The notes beneath the pieces are model-generated. The model saw nothing but the letters and a program-made list of their open reading frames with translations, made no database searches and had not been told where the DNA came from. This document shows positions 6,907 through 15,004 of a stretch of 18,529 nucleotides of DNA, piece by piece (positions within the stretch are counted from its first letter, which is position 1; each line of letters starts with the position of its first letter). Position numbers and translations under genes: made by a program. Source of the stretch: Lachnospiraceae bacterium (GTDB taxonomy: Bacteria > Bacillota > Clostridia > Lachnospirales > Lachnospiraceae); contig DPZM01000277.1 of the NCBI GenBank assembly GCA_003535955.1, positions 1-18,529 on the forward strand, written 5' to 3'.

Positions 6907-7845
6907 ATGAAGTTATTGACGATCGTGGTACCCTGTTATAATGAAGAACCGGCACTTCCTCTTTTTTATGAGGAGATGAGTAAGACCATGGAGTCCTTTA
7001 AGGAAGTCGATAAGGACCTTGGGTTTGAACTCCTCTTTATCGATGACGGATCGAAGGATGGTACCTTATCTGTAATAAAGGATCTTGCAGGGAAAGATGA
7101 GAGGGTTCATTTTGTGTCCTTTTCCCGTAACTTCGGAAAGGAATCGGGAATATATGCCGGGCTGGAGAATTCGCATGGGGATTACGTTGTTATTATGGAT
7201 GCGGATTTACAGGATCCTCCGTCACTTTTACCGGATATGTACAGGGCCGTGACAGAGGAAGGATATGATTCTGCGGCAACAAGAAGGGTAACAAGGCAGG
7301 GAGAGCCCCCGATAAGGTCATTCTTTGCCAGGCAGTTCTATAAGATAATGAATAAGGTTACAGACCTTGAGATAATGGATGGAGCCAGGGACTACAGGAT
7401 AATGACAAGGACCATGGTCGATGCGGTTCTTGATATGAAGGAATACAACAGGTTTACAAAGGGGATATACAGCTGGGTCGGTTTTAAGACCAAATGGTTT
7501 GATTATGAAAACAGGGAACGGGTGGCAGGCGAGACCAAGTGGAACTTCTGGAAGCTGTTTCTGTATTCGATTGAAGGGTTTGTAGGTTTTACCACGGCAC
7601 CCCTTACATTTGCGGCTCTTATAGGCCTTCTCTTTACATTCCTGGCATTTGTCATGATCATATTCATAATCATAAGGACGCTCATTTTCGGCGACCCTAC
7701 AAGCGGCTGGCCGTCCATGATATGTATAATCGTCTTTCTGGGTGGAGTCCAGCTCTTCTGTATAGGAGTGGTTGGCCAATATCTGGCCAAGACATACCTT
7801 GAAACAAAGGGAAGACCCATTTATATAGCAAGGGAGAAGAAGTAG
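6907..7845 (+). CDS. GT2 family glycosyltransferase with two C-terminal membrane segments
   Basis: 312 residues. The GT-A catalytic domain has VVPCYNEE (7-14), FIDDGSKDGT (44-53) and MDADLQDPP (97-105), the last giving the metal/nucleotide-binding acidic cluster. Two hydrophobic helices follow at about 234-260 and 268-292, with a short basic tail. This layout is that of GtrB/DPM1-like enzymes, which transfer a sugar from a nucleotide donor to undecaprenyl phosphate on the cytosolic face. The exact sugar is not predictable. The gene starts 23 nt after the U32 gene and is followed 3 nt later by another GT2 gene. No clear promoter was found upstream, so it may be read from the preceding operon. 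Confidence 0.88.
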   Translation: MKLLTIVVPCYNEEPALPLFYEEMSKTMESFKEVDKDLGFELLFIDDGSKDGTLSVIKDLAGKDERVHFVSFSRNFGKESGIYAGLENSHGDYVVIMDADLQDPPSLLPDMYRAVTEEGYDSAATRRVTRQGEPPIRSFFARQFYKIMNKVTDLEIMDGARDYRIMTRTMVDAVLDMKEYNRFTKGIYSWVGFKTKWFDYENRERVAGETKWNFWKLFLYSIEGFVGFTTAPLTFAALIGLLFTFLAFVMIIFIIIRTLIFGDPTSGWPSMICIIVFLGGVQLFCIGVVGQYLAKTYLETKGRPIYIAREKK

Positions 7846-7848
7846 TTA

Positions 7849-8871
7849 ATGAAGCTGATAATACAGATACCCTGTCTTAATGAAGCCGAGACGCTTAAGA
7901 TAGCACTTGACGACCTGCCTAAGCACATAGATGGGATAGACAAAATAGAATATCTGATAATAAATGACGGCAGTGTCGACAATACCGTCGAGGTGGCGAA
8001 GGAATGGGGAGTTCACTATGTTGTGAGCTTTATCAAAAACAAGGGACTTGCCAAGGGCTTTATGGCCGGTATTGATGCATGCTTAAGAAACGGAGCGGAT
8101 ATAATAGTCAATACCGATGCTGACAACCAGTACTGCGGAGCGGATATAGAGAAGCTTGTGCGCCCCATCATCGAGAAAAAGGCAGATATAGTCATAGGTG
8201 AGAGGCCGATTGATGATACCGAGCATTTTTCACCACTTAAGAAGAAGCTGCAGCACTTCGGGAGCTATGTTGTACGTGTTGCAAGTAAGACTGATATACC
8301 GGATGCACCCAGCGGATTCAGGGCTTTCTCAAGGGAAGCAGCGATGCATCTTAATGTAATGAACAATTACACATATACTCTTGAGACCATAGTCCAGGCA
8401 GGAAGGACATCCATGGCAATCACTTCGGTTCCCGTAAGGACCAACGGGGAGCTTCGCAAGTCAAGGCTATTTTCCTCAATGTTCGGATATGTTAAGAGAT
8501 CAATGCTTACCATAGTTCGTGCTTTCATGATGTACAGGGCTCTTACCTTTTTCTCAATAGTAGGGCTTGTTCCTTTTACGATCGGATTTGCACTGGCGAT
8601 AAGGTTCCTTATTTTCTTTTTCAGCGGTTCCGGCAACGGACACATTCAATCACTGGTTTTCTCATCGACGCTTATGATGCTTGGTTTTATGACATTTATC
8701 GTAGGACTTCAGGCCGACTGTATCGCCAATAACCGCAAACTCCTTGAAGACATACAGTATCGTATAAGAAGGCTGGATTACAGAGAAGATGAGCGCGAGA
8801 GAGAAGAAGCGGATAAAGAGACCGGAAAGAAAACAGAAGCCGGAGATATTGAAGAAACAACAAGAACATAA
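7849..8871 (+). CDS. GT2 family glycosyltransferase, second membrane-bound paralogue
   Basis: 340 residues. The GT-A domain has IQIPCLNEAET (5-15), IINDGSVDNT (37-46) and NTDADNQY (88-95). PSGFRAFSREA (154-164) is typical of bacterial GT2 enzymes of the polyprenyl-phosphate type. Membrane helices lie at about 233-258 and 266-288. A charged cytosolic tail of about 50 residues, very rich in Glu, Arg and Lys, follows. It is probably a distant relative of the gene before it but not a recent duplicate. The ATG is 12 nt past GGAG (7833-7836) and 3 nt past the upstream stop, so coupling is likely. Donor and acceptor are unknown. Confidence 0.87.
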   Translation: MKLIIQIPCLNEAETLKIALDDLPKHIDGIDKIEYLIINDGSVDNTVEVAKEWGVHYVVSFIKNKGLAKGFMAGIDACLRNGADIIVNTDADNQYCGADIEKLVRPIIEKKADIVIGERPIDDTEHFSPLKKKLQHFGSYVVRVASKTDIPDAPSGFRAFSREAAMHLNVMNNYTYTLETIVQAGRTSMAITSVPVRTNGELRKSRLFSSMFGYVKRSMLTIVRAFMMYRALTFFSIVGLVPFTIGFALAIRFLIFFFSGSGNGHIQSLVFSSTLMMLGFMTFIVGLQADCIANNRKLLEDIQYRIRRLDYREDEREREEADKETGKKTEAGDIEETTRT

Positions 8872-8893
8872 AATAAAGGAATGAATCATAAGG

Positions 8894-10030
8894 ATGGCAG
8901 CAGGAAGATGGGTCCTTATAGGTCCCGTATATCCCTTTAAAGGCGGAATATCACATTATACAGGTCTTATGTATCGTGCCCTCAGTAAGGAGCATGATGT
9001 TACCATGATATCCTATAAGATGCAGTATCCCAAAATCCTCTTTAAAAAGGAACAGAGGGATTACGCCAACGATACCTTTAAGGTTGAAGGAACGGGTTTT
9101 CTGATAAATACAGCCAACCCTTTTAATATTCTTAAAATAGCTGGTGATATTATAAGGATGGATCCCGACAAGGTCATAATACAGTGGTGGCATCCTTATT
9201 TCGCACCCTGCTACAGGATTCTGACGGGAAAGCTTAAAAGGGCAGGGATAGAGATAACCTATATCTGCCATAATGTTTTCCCCCATGAGCGCTTTCCCAT
9301 GGATAAAAAGCTGACAAAGATGGCTTTGAAGAAGGGGGATAAGTTCATCCTGCATGCACAGGGAGAGGTTAATGACCTTCTTTCCATAAAGCCCGATGCA
9401 AGCTATAAGGTTCAGGTACATCCTACGTATTCGGCCTTCAATTTCGAAAACATGGATACAGGGACCGCAAGGAAGAAGCTGTCACTGGATCCTGATGAGA
9501 GGATAATGCTCTTTTTCGGCTTCGTAAGAGAGTATAAGGGACTTAAGCATCTTATAAATGCTGTTGATATCCTTAAGAAGAAATATTTCAAGGAAGAAGG
9601 ATCGATGCCCAAGCTCTATATTGTGGGTGATTTTGACGGAAATAAGGATGAGTACCTTGCAAGGATAGAAGAGCTTAAAATAACTAACGATATTGTAATT
9701 GCGGACGGATATGTGCCCGATAAGGAAGTGGAGAAATACTTTTCGGCTGCAGACCTGGTCGTCCTTCCGTATGAGTCAGCTACCCAGAGCGGAATAGTCC
9801 AGATAGCCTACGGATTTGAGAAGCCGGTCATAGTCACAAGAGTCGGAGGGCTGCCGGAGGTTGTGGAAGATGGAGTAACGGGCGTTATTGTAGAACCTTT
9901 TGACGATGATGCTCTTGCTGAAGCAATATTTGATTATTTTAACGATGATAAGAAGGAAGAATATGTACGCGGGATAAAGGAGAGGGCATACAGGTTCTCC
10001 TGGGACCGGATGGCGGAAGCCCTTGAGTAG
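8894..10030 (+). CDS. GT4 family glycosyltransferase (GT-B fold)
   Basis: 378 residues with no membrane segment. The N-terminal Rossmann half begins LIGPVYPFKGGISHYTG, where the Gly-rich loop lies near the active site. The C-terminal half has LFFGFVREYKGLKHLINAV (207-225), YIVGDFDG, and YESATQSGIVQIAYGFEKPVI (293-313), the donor-binding E-x(n)-E-like region; GGLPEVVEDGVTG (318-330) follows. This fits group 1 (GT4) enzymes that build cell-surface polysaccharide or glycolipid. The sugar specificity cannot be read. It starts 22 nt after the GT2 gene, with AAAGGA at 8875-8880 somewhat far from the ATG. The protein ends shortly after the last core helix, so no extra domain is present. Confidence 0.88.
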   Translation: MAAGRWVLIGPVYPFKGGISHYTGLMYRALSKEHDVTMISYKMQYPKILFKKEQRDYANDTFKVEGTGFLINTANPFNILKIAGDIIRMDPDKVIIQWWHPYFAPCYRILTGKLKRAGIEITYICHNVFPHERFPMDKKLTKMALKKGDKFILHAQGEVNDLLSIKPDASYKVQVHPTYSAFNFENMDTGTARKKLSLDPDERIMLFFGFVREYKGLKHLINAVDILKKKYFKEEGSMPKLYIVGDFDGNKDEYLARIEELKITNDIVIADGYVPDKEVEKYFSAADLVVLPYESATQSGIVQIAYGFEKPVIVTRVGGLPEVVEDGVTGVIVEPFDDDALAEAIFDYFNDDKKEEYVRGIKERAYRFSWDRMAEALE

Positions 10031-10051
10031 GGGACGCATGACCACCTTTTC

Positions 10052-10080
10052 TTGCGAACATTACCATTGTGTTGTAATAT
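10052..10080 (+). promoter_or_regulatory. Putative sigma-A promoter for the cpsBCD-xpaC-telA unit
   Basis: TTGCGA (10052-10057), a 17-nt spacer and TAATAT (10075-10080) in the 68-nt gap after the GT4 gene. AAGGGG at 10085-10090 follows as ribosome binding site, which would make a very short leader. The gap holds no terminator hairpin, so read-through from the glycosyltransferase genes is also possible. Confidence 0.5.
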
Positions 10081-10098
10081 TCATAAGGGGTAGGTAAT

Positions 10099-10821
10099 TT
10101 GTTTTATTTGGATATACACTGTCATATACTGCCCGGAGTCGATGACGGGTCAAAGAACATGGAGCTGTCTCTCAAGATGCTTGACTATGCCTATAACGAG
10201 GGCATAAGGGCTCATATACTTACACCCCATTACCACGGAGGGTATGTGGAGACCGACAGATCGGTGATAGACAGTACTTTCAGGGAGCTTCAGGCACGCC
10301 TTCACGGGATACATCCCGACATGCAGCTCTTTATAGGTCATGAGATATACTATTACCACAGTGTACCCGAGTGGATCGAGGAAGGCAGAGTCCATACACT
10401 TGCCGATTCGGCTTATGTTCTTCTGGAGTTTTCGACGGGTGTTGAGAAGAGGGAACTTCTTGAGGCTGTAAAGAACCTGTGCGGACACGGTTATTATCCC
10501 GTACTGGCGCATGTGGAGAGATATGACTGTCTGGTCAGGGATCCTTCATATGTAGGAGAGCTTGTCGATAACGGAGCCTATATCCAGATCAATTCAAGAA
10601 CCGTAACGGGCGAAGGCGGACTGAGGATAAGACATTTCATAAAAAAGATCCTTCGTGAGGAATGGGTCCACTTTATCGGAACGGATGCGCACAGTTTAGG
10701 CAGCAGGAAGCCTGAGATGGCTGAATGCGCGGAATATATCATGAAGAAATGCTCTGAGGAATACGCGGCTGATATCCTATACAGGAATGCTATAAGCATT
10801 GTAAACAATCAGCCTCTTTGA
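10099..10821 (+). CDS. cpsB: CpsB/YwqE/Wzb-type PHP phosphotyrosine phosphatase
   Basis: 240 residues from a TTG at 10099, 8 nt after AAGGGG. The PHP-fold metal ligands are visible in order: DIHCH (His7, His9), GVDDGS (Asp15/16), TPHYH (His44, His46), GHE (Glu82), AHVER (His138) and GTDAHS (Asp196, His198). This is the manganese-dependent tyrosine phosphatase family of Gram-positive capsule loci. It dephosphorylates the BY-kinase tail and resets polysaccharide assembly. The family assignment is firm, and the neighbours (Wzz-like activator then BY-kinase) give the standard cpsB-C-D order. Its promoter appears to lie immediately upstream. Confidence 0.93.
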   Translation: MFYLDIHCHILPGVDDGSKNMELSLKMLDYAYNEGIRAHILTPHYHGGYVETDRSVIDSTFRELQARLHGIHPDMQLFIGHEIYYYHSVPEWIEEGRVHTLADSAYVLLEFSTGVEKRELLEAVKNLCGHGYYPVLAHVERYDCLVRDPSYVGELVDNGAYIQINSRTVTGEGGLRIRHFIKKILREEWVHFIGTDAHSLGSRKPEMAECAEYIMKKCSEEYAADILYRNAISIVNNQPL

Positions 10822-10843
10822 TAAAGGAGATTTTTGGTACAGT

Positions 10844-11677
10844 ATGGAAACCGGTAACAAAATGCAATCCGAAACAATAGAGATAGATCTTGTCGAGCTT
10901 ATCGGCGTCCTTATGAGCCGGCTGTGGATGATCATCATATTCGGTTCGATGGCGGGAATAATCACCTTTCTTATGTGTGTATATGTTCTTGAGCCCAAAT
11001 ATGAGTCTACGACCAAGATGTATATCATTAACAGACAGAGCAATGAAACCCTGACATATTCCGACCTGCAGACCGGTACCCAGCTTACCAAGGACTACCA
11101 GGAGCTTGTCACCAGCAGGCCGGTTCTTGAGGAGGTAAGGGCTGAGCTGTCCCTTGATCTTGACAACAAGGAGCTTAAGAACAAGATAAGCGTTGATGTT
11201 CCGACGGATACACGAATCGTTACAATAACCGTTGAGGATTCAAGTCCCGAAATGGCGCAGGCGATAGCAGATGCCATAAGGAATTCGGCATCCGCCCACA
11301 TATCCGCGGTTATGAATACGGAGGCTGTTAATGTGGTTGAGGAAGCCAACCTTCCGGAGGAGCCCGCATCACCTAAGATCGTAAAGGATACGGTTATCGG
11401 CGGAGCTTTCGGAGCCTTTGTTGCGATAGTTATAATCATCCTTATATATATCATGGATGATACGATAAAGAATCCCGATGATATAGAACATTATCTGAAG
11501 GTTAGCGTGCTCGGTTCCATTCCCTATGTAGATGAGAAAGCGGGGGAGAACGAGAAAAAGAGTAAACGCAGGAAGAAAAAACACAGGTCTTCCGAATATG
11601 GCAGCAAGACGGCTACGACGCCGGTTGATATGTCTTTACTAAGTCCGGGAACGGAGGTATCAAAGGATGGATACTAA
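10844..11677 (+). CDS. cpsC: Wzz/CpsC-type chain-length regulator and BY-kinase activator
   Basis: 277 residues. A first membrane helix lies at about 28-48, an extracytoplasmic segment at 50-182, and a second helix at about 184-204. The EEPASPKI stretch just before helix 2 is the Pro-rich feature typical of polysaccharide co-polymerases. A longer than usual cytosolic C-terminus of about 70 residues follows, with a basic KRRKKKHRS patch and a terminal Tyr. In this family the cytosolic tail binds and activates the separate kinase CpsD. AGGAGA at 10825-10830 is 13 nt from the ATG, which is long, but no alternative in-frame start lies upstream. The 3' end overlaps cpsD by 11 nt. Confidence 0.92.
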   Translation: METGNKMQSETIEIDLVELIGVLMSRLWMIIIFGSMAGIITFLMCVYVLEPKYESTTKMYIINRQSNETLTYSDLQTGTQLTKDYQELVTSRPVLEEVRAELSLDLDNKELKNKISVDVPTDTRIVTITVEDSSPEMAQAIADAIRNSASAHISAVMNTEAVNVVEEANLPEEPASPKIVKDTVIGGAFGAFVAIVIIILIYIMDDTIKNPDDIEHYLKVSVLGSIPYVDEKAGENEKKSKRRKKKHRSSEYGSKTATTPVDMSLLSPGTEVSKDGY

Positions 11678-12398
11678 GGTCATTACCATTAACAGAAAAA
11701 CCAAGCTTGATTTTCAGACAAACGAAGCTTATAAATCCTTAAGAACTAATATGGAGTTCTGCGGGAATAACGTTAAGATAATTGCCATAACCAGCTGTGT
11801 ACCCAATGAAGGAAAATCATCGGTTTCCTTCAACCTGGCCATATCCATGGCCGAGGCCGGTAAGCATGTTCTCTTTATTGACGGTGACATGAGAAAGTCG
11901 GTTATCCTGGGACGTTATCAGATCCAGAAGATATCATCGGGCCTGTCCCACTTCCTTGCCGGAAGACGTGACATACAGGATGTGATATATTCAACCAATA
12001 TTAAGGGCCTTCACATCATACCGACTGGTCCTGTTCCGCCCAATCCCTCGGAGCTTCTGGGAACCGCGAGGTTTAAGCTTGTACTCTCCAAATTCAGGGA
12101 TATATATGATTATGTAATAATAGATACACCTCCCCTTGGAAGCGTTATCGATTCCGCGATCATAGCCCAGAACTGTGACGGGGTGGCGCTTGTGATGGAG
12201 GCAAGGGCAATAAGCAGGAAGTTTGCCGAGAAGGTCGTAGACCAGATCAGGAAGACAGGATGTCCCATACTGGGAGTAATCCTCAATAAGGTGGAGATCG
12301 GCGGTAAGATCGGCAAGTACTATGGCAAATATTACGGAAGATATTACGGCAAGTATTACGGCAAGTACTATGGTGAATACTATGGTAAGAGTAATTAG
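11667..12398 (+). CDS. cpsD: BY-kinase CpsD (capsular polysaccharide tyrosine autokinase)
   Basis: 243 residues. GGAGGT at 11653-11658 is 8 nt before the ATG. The P-loop region reads CVPNEGKSS with Lys50; Walker A' is LFIDGDMR (69-76) and Walker B is YVIIDTP (149-155), all needed for bacterial tyrosine kinases. Residues 217-240 form six four-residue units ending in YYG, giving 12 tyrosines; this is the autophosphorylated tyrosine cluster. The codons vary between units (TAC TAT, TAT TAC), so the repeat is kept at protein level rather than being a fresh DNA slippage. CpsC would supply the activating tail and CpsB the phosphatase. The P-loop has Asn where many family members have Gly, without loss of the Lys/Ser core. 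Confidence 0.94.
   Translation: MDTKVITINRKTKLDFQTNEAYKSLRTNMEFCGNNVKIIAITSCVPNEGKSSVSFNLAISMAEAGKHVLFIDGDMRKSVILGRYQIQKISSGLSHFLAGRRDIQDVIYSTNIKGLHIIPTGPVPPNPSELLGTARFKLVLSKFRDIYDYVIIDTPPLGSVIDSAIIAQNCDGVALVMEARAISRKFAEKVVDQIRKTGCPILGVILNKVEIGGKIGKYYGKYYGRYYGKYYGKYYGEYYGKSN
12315..12386 (+). repeat. Six 12-nt units encoding (K/R/E)YYG in CpsD
   Basis: Tandem in-frame 12-nt units encode KYYG, KYYG, RYYG, KYYG, KYYG and EYYG. Synonymous third positions differ between copies (GGC, GGA, GGT; TAC/TAT order). The array is both a phosphorylation platform and a potential site of unit gain or loss. Confidence 0.9.
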
Positions 12399-12409
12399 CA
12401 GGGAGATAC

Positions 12410-13741
12410 ATGGCAGACAATCAACTGTTAAATGAAATAGGCGATGAGATAAAGGATGCCCTTAAGGTGGGCCTTACTAAGGGTGACTTTTCGGCCCTTA
12501 ATGAGGCTATTCTCGGTTCTGTAAACAAGGTAATCGACGAAGCGACAGACCAGCTGGAGAAAAGTACGGGCTATTACGGCGGACCCGTAAACGTATCAAC
12601 TCATAAGTATTCGACTTATTCAAACGGCGCCGCGACAAGGGCCAAGCAGAAGCAGCTTGAGAAGGAACGGGAAGAGAGGCTTAAGAGAGACCGGGAACGC
12701 ATACGGAAGGAGCGCCAAAAGGCGGAAGAGAAAAGGGCTGACCGTGCCAGGGCAAGGCGTGAGGAAGCGGTCCTTCGAAGGAAGATGAGCTCTCCCAATG
12801 CGATCATCTTAAACGGTAAGCTTCTGCCCACCAGGTTTAAGGCAATAGGCGAAACGGGAAATGTATTGTCCATAGTTTTCGGATGTGTGGGAGTTGCCTT
12901 GTTCGGTATGCTCACCTTTGCCTTTGGGCTTATTCTGGGAGATGACCCGGGGAATGCGGTTCCTTTTTCCCTGTTTTCTCTACTGACTGTCCTTTCCGGA
13001 TTTTTTATAGGCTTCGGTGTTTCTGCAAGGAGTACACTTGAAAGGGCCAAAAAATATGCCCGCATCTGCGGGGAGAAGATGTATGCAAGGATAAGCCAGC
13101 TTGCATCGGCATCCGGCCTTTCAGAGTCGGGTGTCAGGAGAGATATAAAGAAGATGCTGAAAAAGGGCTTCTTTCCCGAGGGATATATGGATGAAGAGGG
13201 GACAACCCTTATGCTGTCGGATTCCGTGTATAAGGATTACATGTCCATGAAGGACTCTCAGAAGGCACATGAAGAAGAGGAACTTACAAGAGAGGCCAAG
13301 TCGGAACTTGACCAGATGGTCGAGGAGGGTATGGCGGCTGTCGATAAGCTCCATAAGCTGAATGACGATATACCGGGCGAAGTAATAAGCCGGAAGCTGT
13401 ACGTGCTTGAGGACCTTCTTAAGCAGATGTTTTCCCGTGTCAGGGAACATCCCGAGCAGATGAACAGGATGCACAAGCTCATGGATTATTATCTGCCGAC
13501 AATGCTTAAGCTTGTTGAGGCTTATGCCGAATACGATAAGGTATCGGTTCCCGGACCGGAGATACTCCAGGCAAAGTCAGAGATCGAAAATACACTTGAT
13601 ACGATAAACGAAGCATTTACACAGCTTCTTAATAACCTCTTCCAGGATTCGGTATGGGATGTAACGAGCGATGCCAAGGTGCTTACGACCATGCTGACCC
13701 AGGAAGGGCTGGCACAGGAAGCGGCATTAAAAACACAGTAA
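12410..13741 (+). CDS. Large XpaC-like membrane protein (5-bromo-4-chloroindolyl phosphate hydrolysis family)
   Basis: 443 residues, about twice the size I know for Bacillus XpaC. In order: a helical N-terminus (1-55); a highly charged Arg/Glu/Lys coiled coil (about 77-126); two membrane helices (about 152-177 and 185-204); a segment at 226-270 that reads like a winged-helix unit (ISQLASASGLSES, VRRDIKKMLKKGFFPEG, then a short hairpin); and a long helical C-terminus to the end. The family name comes from a colony-colour phenotype and does not establish phosphatase activity. XpaC genes commonly pair with TelA/YaaN genes, as here, 13 nt apart. GGGAGA at 12401-12406 is a good ribosome binding site, and the gap after cpsD is only 11 nt, so it is co-transcribed with the kinase. 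Confidence 0.75.
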   Translation: MADNQLLNEIGDEIKDALKVGLTKGDFSALNEAILGSVNKVIDEATDQLEKSTGYYGGPVNVSTHKYSTYSNGAATRAKQKQLEKEREERLKRDRERIRKERQKAEEKRADRARARREEAVLRRKMSSPNAIILNGKLLPTRFKAIGETGNVLSIVFGCVGVALFGMLTFAFGLILGDDPGNAVPFSLFSLLTVLSGFFIGFGVSARSTLERAKKYARICGEKMYARISQLASASGLSESGVRRDIKKMLKKGFFPEGYMDEEGTTLMLSDSVYKDYMSMKDSQKAHEEEELTREAKSELDQMVEEGMAAVDKLHKLNDDIPGEVISRKLYVLEDLLKQMFSRVREHPEQMNRMHKLMDYYLPTMLKLVEAYAEYDKVSVPGPEILQAKSEIENTLDTINEAFTQLLNNLFQDSVWDVTSDAKVLTTMLTQEGLAQEAALKTQ

Positions 13742-13754
13742 AGGGAGGATCAAA

Positions 13755-14966
13755 ATGGACACAAACATTAACGGACAGGCAGGAGAAGGAATGGCGGCAG
13801 CCGCACAGGAAATACCTCAGGCAACCCTGTATGAATCACCCTTCGCTCCCCTTGAAGAGGAGAAGAAGGAGAATCCTGTACCGATGGATTTCGGAACGGA
13901 ACTTGGTGACATAAAAACCAAAAACGATCTTAGCGAGGAAGAGCGTAAGATCGTGGATTCCTATGTTTCGCAGATAGATCTTAACAACAGCCAGCTTGTG
14001 ATCCAGTACGGTGCGGGTGCCCAGAAGAAGATAGCTGATTTTTCGGAGGGAGCGCTTAACAATGTCCGCACAAAGGATATGGGCGAGATAGGCGACCTGC
14101 TGACCGGTCTTGTCGGTGAACTTAAGGGCTTTTCGGTAGGCGAAGAAGAGAAGAAGGGACTCCTCGGGCTCTTTAAGAGGGGCCAGGAGAAGGCCAATAC
14201 CCTTCTTGCAAGATATGATAAGGCTGAAGCCAATGTAAACAAGGTTGTCAAGGCAATGGAAGGACATCAGGTGACTCTGCTTAAGGATATAGCCATGCTC
14301 GATAAGATGTATGAGACCAACCTGACCTATTATAAGAACCTTACCCTCTATATCATGGCCGGCAAGGAGAAGCTGGCTATAGCAAAGTCACAGGAACTGC
14401 CCAAGCTTCTTAAGAAGGCGGAAGAATCGGGGCTTCCCGAGGATTCGCAGGCTGCTTCCGATTACGCATCAATGATAGAGAGATTCGAGAAGAAGATATA
14501 CGATCTTGAGCTTACAAGGAACATCTCAATGCAGATGGCTCCCCAGATCCGCCTCATCCAGAACAATGATACGATGATGTCGGAGAAGATACAGTCCACA
14601 CTGGTTAATACCATTCCTCTTTGGAAGAGCCAGATGGTGATCGCCGTCGGCTTATCCCATTCAACCGAAGCTGCCAAGGCCCAGAGGGAGGTTACCGACA
14701 TGACCAATGAGCTCCTTAAGAAGAATGCCGAGGCCCTTAAGGTAGCGACCATTGAATCGGCCAAGGAATCGGAGAGGGGCATCGTCGATATCGAGACACT
14801 GACCCACACCAATCAGACCCTTATCGATACACTTAATGAAGTGGTTCAGATACAGGCTGACGGAAGGGCTAAGCGGGCAGAGGCCGAGAAGGAATTGTCA
14901 AGGATCGAAACGGAGATGCATACCAAGCTTATAGAATTAAGCAAGGCGACAGGACAACAGAACTGA
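13755..14966 (+). CDS. telA: Toxic anion resistance protein TelA (YaaN-like)
   Basis: 403 residues, cytosolic and almost wholly alpha-helical, without membrane segments. After a variable N-terminus (1-45) the TelA core runs to the end. Recognisable stretches include QLVIQYGAGAQKKIADFSE, LMAGKEKL-type helices and the near-C-terminal TNELLKKNAEALKVATIE. Members are linked to tellurite and other toxic anion tolerance and to envelope-active antimicrobials, but the molecular action is unresolved. GGGAGG at about 13744-13749 precedes the ATG. It sits 13 nt after the XpaC-like gene and ends at the shared terminator, making it the last gene of the cpsB operon. Family identity is firm; substrate or stress is not predictable. 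Confidence 0.9.
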   Translation: MDTNINGQAGEGMAAAAQEIPQATLYESPFAPLEEEKKENPVPMDFGTELGDIKTKNDLSEEERKIVDSYVSQIDLNNSQLVIQYGAGAQKKIADFSEGALNNVRTKDMGEIGDLLTGLVGELKGFSVGEEEKKGLLGLFKRGQEKANTLLARYDKAEANVNKVVKAMEGHQVTLLKDIAMLDKMYETNLTYYKNLTLYIMAGKEKLAIAKSQELPKLLKKAEESGLPEDSQAASDYASMIERFEKKIYDLELTRNISMQMAPQIRLIQNNDTMMSEKIQSTLVNTIPLWKSQMVIAVGLSHSTEAAKAQREVTDMTNELLKKNAEALKVATIESAKESERGIVDIETLTHTNQTLIDTLNEVVQIQADGRAKRAEAEKELSRIETEMHTKLIELSKATGQQN

Positions 14967-14973
14967 TCAGGAT

Positions 14974-15004
14974 AAAAGAAGTGAGCGGAATGCTCACTTC
15001 TTTT
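14974..15004. terminator. Bidirectional rho-independent terminator between convergent genes
   Basis: A perfect 13-bp stem, AAAAGAAGTGAGC (14974-14986) with GCTCACTTCTTTT (14992-15004), and a 5-nt loop. T-rich 3' arms occur on both strands, so it can end telA on the + strand and the orphan gene on the - strand. The right arm contains the stop codon and last codons of the - strand gene. Confidence 0.88.

Noticed and set aside
7318..7820. Two overlapping - strand frames within the first GT2 gene
   Set aside because: They are shadows of a well-conserved glycosyltransferase frame.
13654..13914. 86-codon + strand frame across the xpaC-telA junction
   Set aside because: It overlaps two strongly supported genes in another frame and lacks a Shine-Dalgarno.
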